Program-made: the position numbers and the translations under genes | The notes under the pieces: generated by a model | What the model was told of the DNA's origin: nothing | Databases searched by the model: none | Seen by the model: the letters and a program-made list of their open reading frames with translations, nothing else | Assembly (NCBI RefSeq): GCF_000801105.2 | Contig: NC_079518.1 | Location: 15,666,800 to 15,730,799 of the forward strand | Direction of reading: 5' to 3' | DNA: 64,000 bases | From: Raphanus sativus | Taxonomy: Eukaryota > Streptophyta > Magnoliopsida > Brassicales > Brassicaceae | Shown: positions 1-10,370 of the stretch, piece after piece | Numbering within the stretch: the stretch's first letter is position 1 | Layout: the number at the start of each line of letters is the position of its first letter

Positions 1-2296
1 GGGAGATAATTCTATTTGGACGACATCATGAAACTGAGTCGCATGCAGATTCGGTAAGTATTGAAATTGAAATTTTTTACATAGATGATTTGAAAGATTA
101 GATAAGTGTGGAAAACTAAGTGGAATTTAGAGTTAGTGATTGCTGAACTAAGTCGAAGTTTGTGAAACTATATGTTGATGGTTGTAAGATGTCGTACGTG
201 ATCCGGTTCTCACTTGAGTGCAGGTTGTAGATGACGAAGAAAAGGGCATGCTACCGAAACTACACTTTCCTTCAAGCCAATATCAAAAGTCTTTAAAGCT
301 TTCAGGAAAATGTTATATTGACTCGGAGATAAAAACTATTCAAACGATCCTGAAAGCGAAGGAGGTGGAATGGTTCATAGAGCACCCACAATTCCAGCAT
401 TTCTTCCATATTAAAAACCGAAAGCAGAAGTGGATGGGAATGTGGGTTCTCGTTTTGCGATCAGCTTGTGTTGCGAAGAAGCATGAGTTATGGTTTGTCG
501 TTAATGGCGTCGCAATCCGATATTCTCTTAGAGAATTAGGACTCATTTCTGGACTATACTGCCATGAGTATCCCCCCAACCATGAGAGGTTGGGTGGTAC
601 AACATTCATGAACAAGTATTTTGGAGGGAAAAGGGTAACATACGCTGACCTGGAGAAGCAGATGTTGGCGATGAAATCAAAGCCATCTGAGGATCGTAAG
701 AAGATGGCCGTTCTGTTCTTCTTAGCCAGCATCCTTGTCGGAGGCCGAAAGAGTGGTGAGGGAGCATCACCTGTGGACAGTTTCTTCCTGAGTGTTGTTG
801 ATGACCTAGATGCGTGTGTAACGTTCCCTTTGGGGCGGTATGCATTCGAACATAACTTGAAGGATGTCTCTACCTTTTTGGAAAAATGCGACGGGCTTGC
901 GCTGACGAGTTGGGTTTTTACAAGCTTTCCTATCCTTCTGGAGGTATTCTCAAGCTCTCTTCAACATAGTTGTTTAATTGATGTTAATGTCTTTTTGTTG
1001 TGTGTTGGTAGTTGTTGGCCTTTGAGGCAATTCCAAGCTTGAGGAACCATTTCCGAGAAGATGTGAATGGTGCAAATAGTAGTTGCCCGCGGATGTGCAA
1101 GATGCAGTACAAACGGAAAAGTGGAACCAAGGAATTCAGTCTGAAAGCTGTGAACGATAAACTTGGTAATAATACAAAGGTAATTGATGTTTTATGTGGA
1201 ATCGAATTGAAGAGAAGGGACTTATGAGACTTATGAAAACTTGGTGAAACTAAGGTAATTAGTATTTTTGTGTGTTTTACCACAGGATATTGAGAGTATC
1301 TTGGTAGCAACAGCAGCTGAGGAGGAACTTCTGGAAACCATAGGAATGGACAAGGAGAGTTGTTGGGCCGATGACGCCGATGATGCAGCAGTTGATGGTT
1401 GGACGAAGATAATACGGAAAGTGAAGAAACAAGTTTTCTTTGAAGAACAGTTCCGCATGGATTTAGAGTCTCGCACAGGTCAGATTGAAGGTCCCACCAA
1501 TCCTATCGGAGGACCATCGAATAATGCACAATCTGGTCAGGCTAATGCTGATTCGGTGGAGGTTAGTGGAGCTACTCCTGGAGCTGAGGCTTTAAAAACT
1601 ATGGAAGGTCGGCTTATGAATGCAGTCAGAGATGCAGTTCGAGATGCTATGAAGGGAGTGAATGAAAAAGTCACTTTATTGTCTACGCAGCTAGGTCTGC
1701 TAGAAGAGGAAGTGAAAAGTCTTAGGTTGAGTGTTCCCGGAAGTGACAATCCGGCGGTCCAAGATGATGGTGATGGTAGTGACAATAACGAGTCGGAAGA
1801 AGAGGATGGTAGTGACAATAACGAGCCGGAGGAAGAGGATGGTGGTGACAATAACGAGCCGGAGGAAGAGGATGGTGGTGACAATAACGAGCCGGAGGAA
1901 GAGGACAATAATGTTGAAGATGCCATTCTCGAAATTTCAAAGGATGTACAGAGGGAATATGGTGATGTTGACGTGGATGATGATGATGCGGAGATGTATG
2001 CCCATGCTGCGGAGGTCGAAAAAAAATTAATGTCTGTAAACACGAAAAAAAAGAGGTCGAGAAAAGATGATGGGAAAGAAACAGTTCCTGTGAAAAAGGT
2101 TAAGTTGGTTGGTGAAACTGTGAGGAGTCCCATTCAGCTAAGAAGCAAGGCAGCAGCGAAGGAGGCAGAAGCTGAGAAGGAGGCAGCAGCTAAGAAGAAG
2201 GCAGCAGCTAAGAAGAAGGCAGCAGGTAAGAAGAAGGCAGCAGGTAAGAAGAAGGCGGCGGCTAAGAAGAAGCCGAAGACAAAAAAAAGTAGGTAA
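1..2296 (+). CDS. DUF1985-type MULE-associated protein, 5' end outside window
   Basis: Exons <1-53, 224-943, 1012-1179 and 1286-2296 join in frame through GT...AG introns and give at least 649 aa. The early part (exons 2-3) has the look of the plant DUF1985 domain, with the pattern WVLVLRSACVAKKHELWFVV and a following GLYC-HEYP stretch. DUF1985 genes travel with Kaonashi-like MULEs, usually fused to an Ulp1-type SUMO protease, but I see no protease domain here. The C-terminal half has a short coiled-coil-like segment and four acidic repeats (GSDNNEPEEED type, about 1771-1910). It ends in a lysine/alanine tail (KKKAAAKKKAAG type, 2140-2290) resembling histone H1 tails, so DNA binding is an inference only. 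The gene lies tail-to-tail with the GRF and transposase genes on the other strand. The true start lies left of the window. The family call is by pattern; the splice model is by eye. Confidence 0.7.
1771..1910 (+). repeat. Acidic coding minisatellite in DUF1985 gene
   Basis: About four copies of a 33-nt unit encode GSDNNE(S/P)EEEDG. The last copies are nearly identical at DNA level, which suggests recent in-frame expansion. Confidence 0.8.
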
Positions 2297-2447
2297 GAAG
2301 ACGGAGTGAATTCCCAGTATGTGGTTGTTTTAATGTGGATGAACTCGAATTATTCGGTCTGTATGACTTTAAATTCCCGTGACTTTCTTGTTTGATGTTG
2401 AAGACTGGTATTTAAGACTTATGTTATATATTGGGTAACTTCTCTCG

Positions 2448-2867
2448 GTAACTTCGTGAATTTATGATATTTCGTAGATCGTGAAGGAGGGAGAATAGGG
2501 AAACTTTAGTAAGTTTCACTTGCAACTTAGTGTAACTTCGTGAATTTATGATATTTCGTAGATCGTGAAGGAGGGAGAATAGGGAAACTTTAGTAAGTTT
2601 CACTTGCAACTTAGTGTAACTTCGTGAATTTATGATATTTCGTAGATCGTGAAGGAGGGAGAATAGGGAAACTTTAGTAAGTTTCACTTGCAACTTAGTG
2701 TAACTTCGTGAATTTATGATATTTCGTAGATCGTGAAGGAGGGAGAATAGGGAAACTTTAGTAAGTTTCACTTGCAACTTAGTGTAACTTCGTGAATTTA
2801 TGATATTTCGTAGATCGTGAAGGAGGGAGAATAGGGAAACTTTAGTAAGTTTCACTTCCAACTTAGT
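2448..2867. repeat. Five tandem 84-bp repeats
   Basis: The unit begins GTAACTTCGTGAATTTATG and recurs at 2448, 2532, 2616, 2700 and 2784 with almost no differences. It ends near 2867 in a partial sixth copy. The unit is a multiple of three and is open on the minus strand, but that frame is only a by-product of the repetition. It lies just after the DUF1985 stop codon. Confidence 0.95.
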
Positions 2868-2903
2868 GTAACTTAAGTAAATCCGAAGAGTCTTGGTAAA
2901 TCA

Positions 2904-2990
2904 GAATCTCAAGCAAACAACAAGGGAACATAATCTCAAGCAAACAACAACAAGGGAACATAATCTCAAGCAAACAACAACAACAGATAG
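2904..2990. repeat. Three short tandem repeats of about 29 bp
   Basis: The motif AATCTCAAGCAAACAACAA followed by a GGGAACAT-type end occurs three times with small CAA length differences. It lies between the 84-bp array and the end of the GRF gene. Confidence 0.8.
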
Positions 2991-3018
2991 TAGACTAATG
3001 TCATGGACCGGACGCATC

Positions 3019-3463
3019 TCATGGAGTGGTGGGATTCTGACGGGTTAGATTATACTTCAGTTCAGCAATCTCTGCAGCCATCGCATCCACGCGCTTCCTT
3101 AACATTTCAACCTCTTCCTGGACTCCGAAGACCCATGGTTGACGGAAATGGAAGCCATCATTCTAGACGTAAAACGGGAATGTATCAGAATCCGAAAGTA
3201 TCAATAAAAAATCTGGGCGTTATCTATAAATCTGGGCGTTTTCTATAAATTACCTCATAATTTTTGCAAGTGAAGTATTTTCTCCCCGGTAAAGTATCAA
3301 AATCGGTTTGATACTTCAGGTTCCGAGCCACCTCGTTGATGATTGTCCCCCCACAAGGGCATCTGGTCGGAATCCCACACCCGGCATCCGCCACGCAGCC
3401 AAGCATGTTGATGTCTCTCTTCAAAGCCTTCATCTGGCTATACTCCTCGTCTGGATGAGTCAT
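3019..3463 (-). CDS. GRF-type zinc finger protein of the MULE
   Basis: Two exons, 3254-3463 and 3019-3162, joined by a GT...AG intron of 91 nt that contains a duplicated 'aaatctgggcgtt' stretch. The product is 117 aa. The pattern CGIPTRCPCGG, then GRKYFTCKNYEN, then DGFHFRQPW matches the small plant GRF zinc-finger proteins. The end is a short heptad-like coiled coil (EEVEMLRKRVDAMAAEIAEL). Such proteins are common near Brassicaceae MULEs and have no firm function; nucleic-acid binding is inferred from the family. It sits between the DUF1985 gene and the transposase, in the same direction as the transposase. The reading frame is intact. Confidence 0.7.
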
Positions 3464-4136
3464 GATTTTGAGTAACCTAGATCTAGAAATAAGAGCGACC
3501 GATTGTAGAGAGAGATCTAGAGAGAGATTGAATAGTAGAGAGAGAGATTGGCTGAGGTAAATGGCGAAAACATTAAAAATAATGGGTTTAATACACCTCT
3601 ACGTCGCCTCCGCATCGATTTTGTGGAAAGTCAAAATTCGAAAAAATGGGCGGGAATTTTTTCGTGTAGGATTTTCGTGCTTATAGTTTCACTTAGTTTG
3701 TAGTTATACAAAAACCTTTAAAGTTTTACTTTTCTGATTTTTCCGATTTTGTTGGTTTTACTGTACTTAGATGATTGATTTTATGGTTACACCTGATATA
3801 TTCTATTTTCTATCAACGTTTTAGATGTGCTCATGCATGATAAAATTTGATTTTGTGACATATGTATCTTTTCTAATCCCACGAGGTAGTGTTTACAAAA
3901 AACATAGCTAACAATGATGTATTCTCTTCCCATTCGACAGAACATTGTTAACATTTCGTAAAGTATCAAAATCGTGACATTGTTAGCTAACATAGCTAAA
4001 AACATAGCTAACATTGATGTATTCGGATTTCTCAACATAGCTAAAAACATAGCTAAAAACATAGTCATCAACTAACGAAAGGTTACATAACGAAAGTTTC
4101 ACCAAGTTTTACAATCATAAAACGAAATCACTTTAA
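3464..4136. other. Spacer inside the MULE, no gene seen
   Basis: Upstream of the GRF gene there is a GA-rich stretch (about 3509-3550). From 3895 to 4070 an 'aacatagctaa' word is repeated loosely at least six times. No coding signal is visible. Confidence 0.5.
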
Positions 4137-4167
4137 TCAGGTTTCACTAAGGTTCACATTCATATAA

Positions 4168-4316
4168 CACTTCAGTTCCTTCTGTTCCTTCTGTTCCTTC
4201 AGTTCCCTCAGGTCCCTCAGTTCTTTCAGCTCCTTCAGCTCCTTCAGCTCCTTCAGCTCCTTCAGCTCCTTCAGTTCCTTCATTTCCTTCAGCTCCTTCA
4301 GTTCCTTCAGGACCCT
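4168..4316. repeat. 9-bp minisatellite at the transposase 3' end
   Basis: Many copies of TTCAGCTCC / TTCAGTTCC variants. In one frame they encode EGTEGAEG, in another LKELKE. The frame cannot be fixed because of the upstream frame change. Confidence 0.85.
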
Positions 4317-6187
4317 GCGAGCAGTTGAAATAGCTAGCCAGACCCCTATTCGGGATATACTTATTAGGACGGGGACGGGGCCGACTTTCTCCCGCCGAAG
4401 GATGCCTTTTTTCCTGATGTCTTCCTTTTTTTTCTTGTAGTCTGGAGGTAGAGGACACTTCGCCGCCGCGACTTCTTTTGGAACCAGCCAATGAGTTATA
4501 TGAGGGACTGGATATATAGTCCTTCGATACGCTTTCGCCCATGTTGTAATGAAGTAATAATTCGAGATGAAATCGTACATGTCACTCAACTGTAATGGTT
4601 TATCATGCTGCAAACACTTAATGATAGCTCTTATTGCATGTCTACATGGGTATTTATCTATATCAAACTTCCTGCAACTGCACGTCTTCTGTTGCAAATC
4701 CACAGAATAAGTCTTCCCGTCTTCTCCAATAACACTGTATTCAAGCTGAAAACTGTTCAATACAGTCACTGAAAGTTTTGAACCTTTCGGTGTTCTCTTA
4801 TGCAATTTGTTCTCCACCAAAGGAACCAATTTTCGAGATGACGGTCATTCTGCTGCATCCTTCCTATGTCTGTTGAACCACTCAGACATTTTATCAATAA
4901 CTGTATCAAGCATAGGCAATAAAGACATCCTTCGCGCCTTTTCAAATAGCGCATTCAAAGACTCCGCACAATTAGAGGTGTCTATGTTGTACCTAGCACC
5001 GGGGAAATGACACTTCGCCCACCGTTTGACTTCGACACTTTTATCAAGATACCTAGCACACGATGGATACCTCTCCCTAAAATCGTCATACTGCTTTTTA
5101 AACTCATGCTCTGAATAAAGACATGCAACTTTTCGGAATTGTAGTGCAACCTCGTCCCTGCCTTGATTGACATGAGCTTTCACATTGTGCGATAGATGCC
5201 AGATACAATACCCATGTTTAGACATCGGATACACTTCACCAACAGCTTTTATCAGACTTGGATTTCTGTCTGAAACAAACACCAATTCCGTCGAATCCGG
5301 TATAACAGTTTTCAGCGTCGTGAAAAACCACTTCCAGCTTTCGTTTTTCTCCCCATCAACCACAGCAAAAGCTATTGGATAATGGTGAAGGTTTGGATCC
5401 TGAGCCGTGGCAATAATTAAACAACCACCTTCAACAGTCTTCAGGAAAGTTGCATCCACAGTGATGACTTTCCTCATGTATTCAAACCCTTCAATGGAGG
5501 CTCCCAACGCAACAAATAGGTATCTGAACCGGTTGTTTTTATCCACTACCAAACTTGTTTTTGTATCCGGGTTCGCCTTCTCTAACATATACAAATAAGC
5601 AGGCAATATTATATATCCCTTCTCCGGATCACCACGAATATCCGCAACAGCTTGTTTTTTTCCTCTCAAACATGTCGTATACGACACTTCCACACCCAGT
5701 TTCCTTTGCACCAGACCGACCAGGATTTTCGCTGTTGGTGTCTCATATAGTCCCGGATAATCCTTGTGCACTATAGCTGCAACACATCTTGGTGTAACTT
5801 TCCTTTTCTTTCCAGTACTTGAAGTTACGCGAGAGCATGAATGCATATTCCTGTATGTTCTAATCGAGAACGCTTCAGATTTATCTATCTTTGTTGCTCT
5901 CACACTCCATTTACAACCTTCATCTGCTCCCCGACATTTTACCACATATCGACCCCTGTCCGAGTTGCAAATACTGATTCCGAAACAGTTCTCTTGTGAT
6001 GCTCTATCAATAATATCTTTCACAGCTTCTTTACTCTCAAATTCTTGAAACAACTGAAGACCCAAACCATCTTCCCACTCTTTAACCACTGGTTTTTCTT
6101 TTGCAACACGTGGGAGCTCAACATAGTACGAACTAGGACGAACACCCATAGAGTTATCCACGTCGCCCTCACTGTCCACGCCCCCTT

Positions 6188-6312
6188 CCCCGGCTTCTCC
6201 ATTAACAACATTAATGCCCCTTTCCTCGGCTTCTCCATTAACAACATTAATGCCCCTTTCCTCGGCTTCTCCATTAACAACATTAATGCCCCTTTCCTCG
6301 GCTTTTCCATTT
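6188..6312. repeat. 36-bp tandem repeat in transposase N-terminal region
   Basis: Three to four copies encode ERGINVVNGEAE on the minus strand. The unit is a multiple of three, so the frame stays open. Confidence 0.85.
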
Positions 6313-6854
6313 ATAACAACATTCTCCACCCGTTCAGCCCCCGGCAGATATAGTTCTGCTTCTTCAATGCGAGGAACTAGAGTGAGTGCACCCGGATTAC
6401 CTTCAACTTCGGGTAATCCACTCGCAAGCTCACTATAGTTCCCACCATATGAGCTTTCTTTCTCAACTACTGATTGTTGCTCCATTTCTTCGATGACCTC
6501 TACATGCAAAATACTTCTTCTTCCCTCTTTATCCACTGATGTCAGATACACATACACATCTTCATCATCCAAAATATATGATTGCCTCTTAGGTTCTACT
6601 ACCAGTGGAATGTAACTCAGATTCATCCTCTTTAAACACGGATCTATCCTCTTCTTCTTGCATATCCTCTCCTTCAAACAGGAATAAGTGATCTCATCCA
6701 ATGATGATGTCTTAAAGGATATACCATACAAACGACCATCGCTTGGAATCCATTCATAATCATCTCCTGATTTCGCATATTGTCCATCATAGTCAAAGTG
6801 TATGTTTGTAGAAGAATAACCCATTATCTGTTGTACCAAATAAAAAGTATACAA

Positions 6855-7560
6855 TTGAAGTTAATCTTACTTATACAGTTTTGCTATTATAGTCCTACTA
6901 ATTTATACTTGTTTACACTTTTTCTCAACAGTAAATTTCACCTATTTACACTTTTATAGTCTACTAGTTTCACCCTTTTCATTCCGGATTTCAGTTTTGA
7001 TTCCCGACATTTCTTGTTCATAATCCAATTCCATAACAAACACACCATACAGCTCTCAATTGACAACACAAAGACCCATATATTCGAAATCTACTGTCTA
7101 AAAATCCCAACCTAACGAGCCGCATTGACTTCATTCATTCGATACAGAGAAAGACAATGCTTCACCTGAACTTTATCTGACCTGGGTTGGGGGTCAATTT
7201 CAGCACCCAAGCGAGCCGCAATCTCCTTTACAATCGAAACTCACTCAATGATCGCTCTAGCTTTCATTCGCTTTCTTCGTCAATCGTCCGTCGAGAGAGA
7301 GACTCGAATTAGGGAGGAGAGAGAAAAATTAAAACTAATTAAGAAAATGAGAAAATCCACCTGGACAGGAGAGAGAGATAAACCGCGCTTTTTTTTGATT
7401 GGTCAAGTAAATGAACGTTTTTATTGGTCAAATAGAGAGGGTTTTCATTGGTCAAGTAGAGAAGGGCACTTTCGACTTTCACCATCAGATTGAAGAGTAT
7501 GAAAACAAATAAGAGTATGACAGATTACATGAGAGTATGCTAGATCACTTTTTCCCTCAT
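6855..7560. other. Transposase 5' flank and probable MULE end region
   Basis: No gene is visible. Three loosely repeated 'ATTGGTCAA(G/A)TA' words lie at 7397-7465. Repeated 'AAGAGTATG' words at 7494-7535 may belong to the terminal region. The left end of the element is outside the window, so terminal repeats cannot be matched. The right boundary must lie before the COX16 5' leader, at about 7560. Confidence 0.4.
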
Positions 7561-7739
7561 TAAGAGTACCTGAGCACTCGACTCCAATTTAATAGCGGTC
7601 GCATCCGGTTTAGTCCCGAAATCTGGACCGGATTTCACTTCTCCGCCGCCTTCCCCCCCTTGATCTCTGTTTTGCGATCGCGACTAGTTGTATGCATGTA
7701 ATAGCTTCGATCTCTAATTCCGATTCTGCTTTCGAACTC

Positions 7740-7764
7740 TCTTCTTCTCTCTCTCTCTCTCTCT
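7740..7764. repeat. CT microsatellite in COX16 leader
   Basis: About ten CT units lie in the likely 5' untranslated exon, shortly before the probable leader-intron donor (AAAG|GTATGC near 7782). Confidence 0.8.
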
Positions 7765-8081
7765 GAGACGCCAAGCAAAGGTATGCAAATTTCATTGTTT
7801 TAGGGCTTTTGCTTTTGATTCAATAGATGCTTTCTCCGATTTCTACGCTGCGATTTTCCAAAAAAAAAATAGGATTAAATTGATTGGCTGATTTGTTGTG
7901 ATTGACCAATTCTTGGAATCAATTGAAGTCATGTAATCTGTTTCTTCTTAACAAAATTGCATAGTTCAGCATAAGAAAATGTGCAATTGCTACTTTATTT
8001 TATTGTTATAGCTTTATGTTGTGTTATGTCTTAAACTCTTGAGTTTCCACTTGCAGTCATTTTCTTTGTGGATATACAAAG

Positions 8082-8668
8082 ATGACAACAATCGAAACAG
8101 GTCCAAAAACTCAAAAGCCATCATCTCCTACCACTACTCTCAAGCAACCATCTTCTTCTTCATCGTTTAAAAGGTGGGGAAGGAGACACCCTTTTGTTAG
8201 ATACGGACTTCCCATGATCTCTCTCACTGTTTTTGGAGCCCTTGGACTCAGCCAACTCCTCCAAGGCAGGTCTGCTTACCTTCTTCTTTTTTTTCTTGAC
8301 TACTATGAAGCTCTCAATCTATCAATGTATCTGTTTAGAATTCTCTACATGATTGGTTTTATTTTGGTTTGTTCAGTAAGGACATTGCAAAGGTAAAAGA
8401 CGACCAGGAATGGGAGATTATCGAGACGAGAAAGGCTCTTTCTAGAACTGGACCTGTCGATGCTTACAAACCTAAAAACACTTCCATCGAAGACGAACTC
8501 AAGGTTGGTTACTTTTTGATTTAACAACGAGGTTAGATCTAGAAAGAACACTTTAATCTTGACAGGCTTTTCTTTACTCTCACACTGCAGGCTATGCAAG
8601 GGAAGGTGGACATAAACTCGTACGAATACAAGAAAATCCCAAAGCTAAACGAAGGCAAGTCGAGTTGA
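8082..8668 (+). CDS. COX16: Cytochrome c oxidase assembly protein COX16 homologue
   Basis: Coding exons 8082-8269, 8377-8503 and 8591-8668 give 130 aa. A leader intron probably runs from about 7782 to 8056 (acceptor TTGCAG). The product starts with a Ser/Thr/Pro-rich segment, then [11 protein letters not shown] and a single membrane span at about 42-60. The conserved COX16 part [20 protein letters not shown] follows, with [10 protein letters not shown] near the end. COX16 proteins sit in the inner mitochondrial membrane and help assemble complex IV. The match is to the Arabidopsis counterpart At4g14145 (from memory). All splice sites are GT...AG and the frame is intact. It is the first host gene after the MULE, which ends less than 500 bp upstream. 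Confidence 0.9.
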
Positions 8669-10370
8669 GTTGAAGTCTTTTCTTAGATGTGTTTCTGTTT
8701 TAGCTTTTTTAAAGAACTCTTTACATAAACTGTATTAGTTTTGGCCTTTCTAAACCATTAACAGATGTGGGTTGATAATAATACTTGTGTTCATCTACAA
8801 TATCTAAATAACTATTAGTTCTCTGCATGTGTGATTCTTTTTATTCAAGCAAAGAAGATCAAGTTAGCTAACACTTCATTGTCAACTCATACTGTTTTAA
8901 GGTATTGTATAAGCTCGTGCTACTTCATAATGAAAATATCAAGTGCTACTTCATAATGAAAATATCAAAGATGTCTTAAACTTTTTATAGTATTTGACAT
9001 GTTGAGTGCATTTCTATAACATAATACGATATTGTTACAATAATGCTGCCCAACGGCCATTTTTAATCTAACTTCTGGAGATATATTTTCATAGACAATA
9101 TAAAAAAGCGCAAGCTTCTGTGTCCTCATTTTGAAAACATCAATTGCTTTTTTAAGAGGGTTTCTGGAATTACAAATGAGTTTCTTCCGATGAAGCTTTA
9201 TGTAAAACATCAAGTTACTTTTTTATTTTGATACAAGCGCCTTATCTAACTCTTGATTGTGAATTCATATTGTTTTAAGGTAATTGTATAAGCTCCTGCT
9301 ACTTCATGATGAATATATCAAAGAAGACTGAACTTTTTAGATTTGACATGTTGAGCGCATTTCTTTTTTTTTTGTTCAACGTAGAGCGCATTTCTATACC
9401 ATAATACGATATGTTATTTTGGTTTATGTACCATGATAACGCATTACTTGTGTTAGTGATGTAGTTTTTCTAAACCATCATGTAAAAGCATCGCCTTAAA
9501 CCTCAAATTGTCCCGTCTTCAATCCTATAGCCATTTCTTAAGAGTATTCATGCGACTAGCAGTGAGCATCACATCATTATATCTTATATACGAGAACTGA
9601 AGATAAAGATTATGCTGAACGCTTCAGATCATTGTCTTTATTTTCATTTTCTTTTTACTCCATAAACATTAATCTTACTTCATTGGCGCAATCATATGCA
9701 TTCAAAATTCTTTAGTTAATATGATTTGGTTTTCTTGTTGTCTTTCCTTTTAAGCTTTTACTTTCTTTTTAGAATATATTTATATTTTCTTTTTCTTATT
9801 AGGGTTTGTCTAAATGAAAAGTTGTATAAACATAGCTGAGAGTTCTATGTTTTTCATACTTTGATAATTAATATACGATTTTTTGTTTATTTTTTTGTGT
9901 TATTCAGAAATCATTATTATTGATAATAATAATGATTTTATTAATAGAGTCGTATTCAACATGTACAGATACACACCACAATTCTATTTATATAAAGAAG
10001 GGTTTCAATCCCTCCCACAGTGTCCAGCTAGGATGACAGCTAAGAAATTCAAACTTTCTCACGTTGACACGTGTCATTGATCAATGAAACTCGGCGTTAA
10101 AACAAAGAGTCGATCTTATTTATTGGGCTGAAACTTTACTAAATCTCGGCCCCTAAGCCGCCTCTTACCGTACAGAAGTGCAACAGTCTATGATTTCATT
10201 CAATCTGCATCATTTACATCCTTATTCACTCCATTAATTTACGAGCTTCACTGACTCGCAATGAAACCTGACGTTCTAAAAGGTTGAGAAACTTAACCTA
10301 TAAATAAGGAGGTAAGTATATGTAAAATTCATCAGTTTCTCACTCTCAATACATTATAATTCTTCAATCA
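8669..10370. other. AT-rich intergenic DNA with an imperfect duplication
   Basis: A segment of about 150 bp (about 8880-9035) recurs at about 9245-9425, sharing 'TGTTTTAAGGT', 'GTATAAGCTC', 'TTTGACATGTTGAG' and 'GCATTTCT'. At 9906-9936 there is a perfect 14-bp-arm hairpin (AAATCATTATTATT, loop GAT). No coding exon is recognised. Confidence 0.55.

Larger units (their letters stand above)
4137..6824 (-). pseudogene. mudrA-like MULE transposase, interrupted by an in-frame stop
   Basis: Start chosen at the ATG at 6824, just inside a probable acceptor (ACAACAG). Residues to about 250 are a variable N-terminal region with a 36-nt repeat (6190-6310). A MuDR-type DNA-binding domain follows at about 256-325. 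Next is the MULE DDE domain, with ITVDATF (about residue 455) and VSDRN (about 520). After residue 659 there is a TGA at 4845-4847. The same frame continues past it with PSSRKLVPLVENK and a SWIM zinc finger, CSC...CRH (about 4636-4687). A further frame change is likely at an 8-A run (4426-4433). Beyond it the other frame reads GESRPRPRPNKYIPNRG and then EGTEGAEG repeats. It is homologous to transposases that cut and paste MULEs in the nucleus. As it stands it would make a protein without the SWIM finger. Confidence 0.85.

Noticed and set aside
340..732. 130-codon open frame on the minus strand opposite the DUF1985 gene
   Set aside because: It is antisense shadow of a well-supported spliced coding exon.
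2424..2861. 145-codon open frame on the minus strand
   Set aside because: It is only the 84-bp tandem repeat read in a frame that happens to lack stops.
2448..2867. CRISPR-like regular repeats
   Set aside because: Units are 84 bp with no unique spacers, in a plant genome. It is a tandem satellite inside a transposon.
8270..8376. Extension of COX16 reading [14 protein letters not shown]
   Set aside because: It is intron sequence. Splicing at AG|GTCTGC to TTCAG|TAAGG restores the conserved [11 protein letters not shown].
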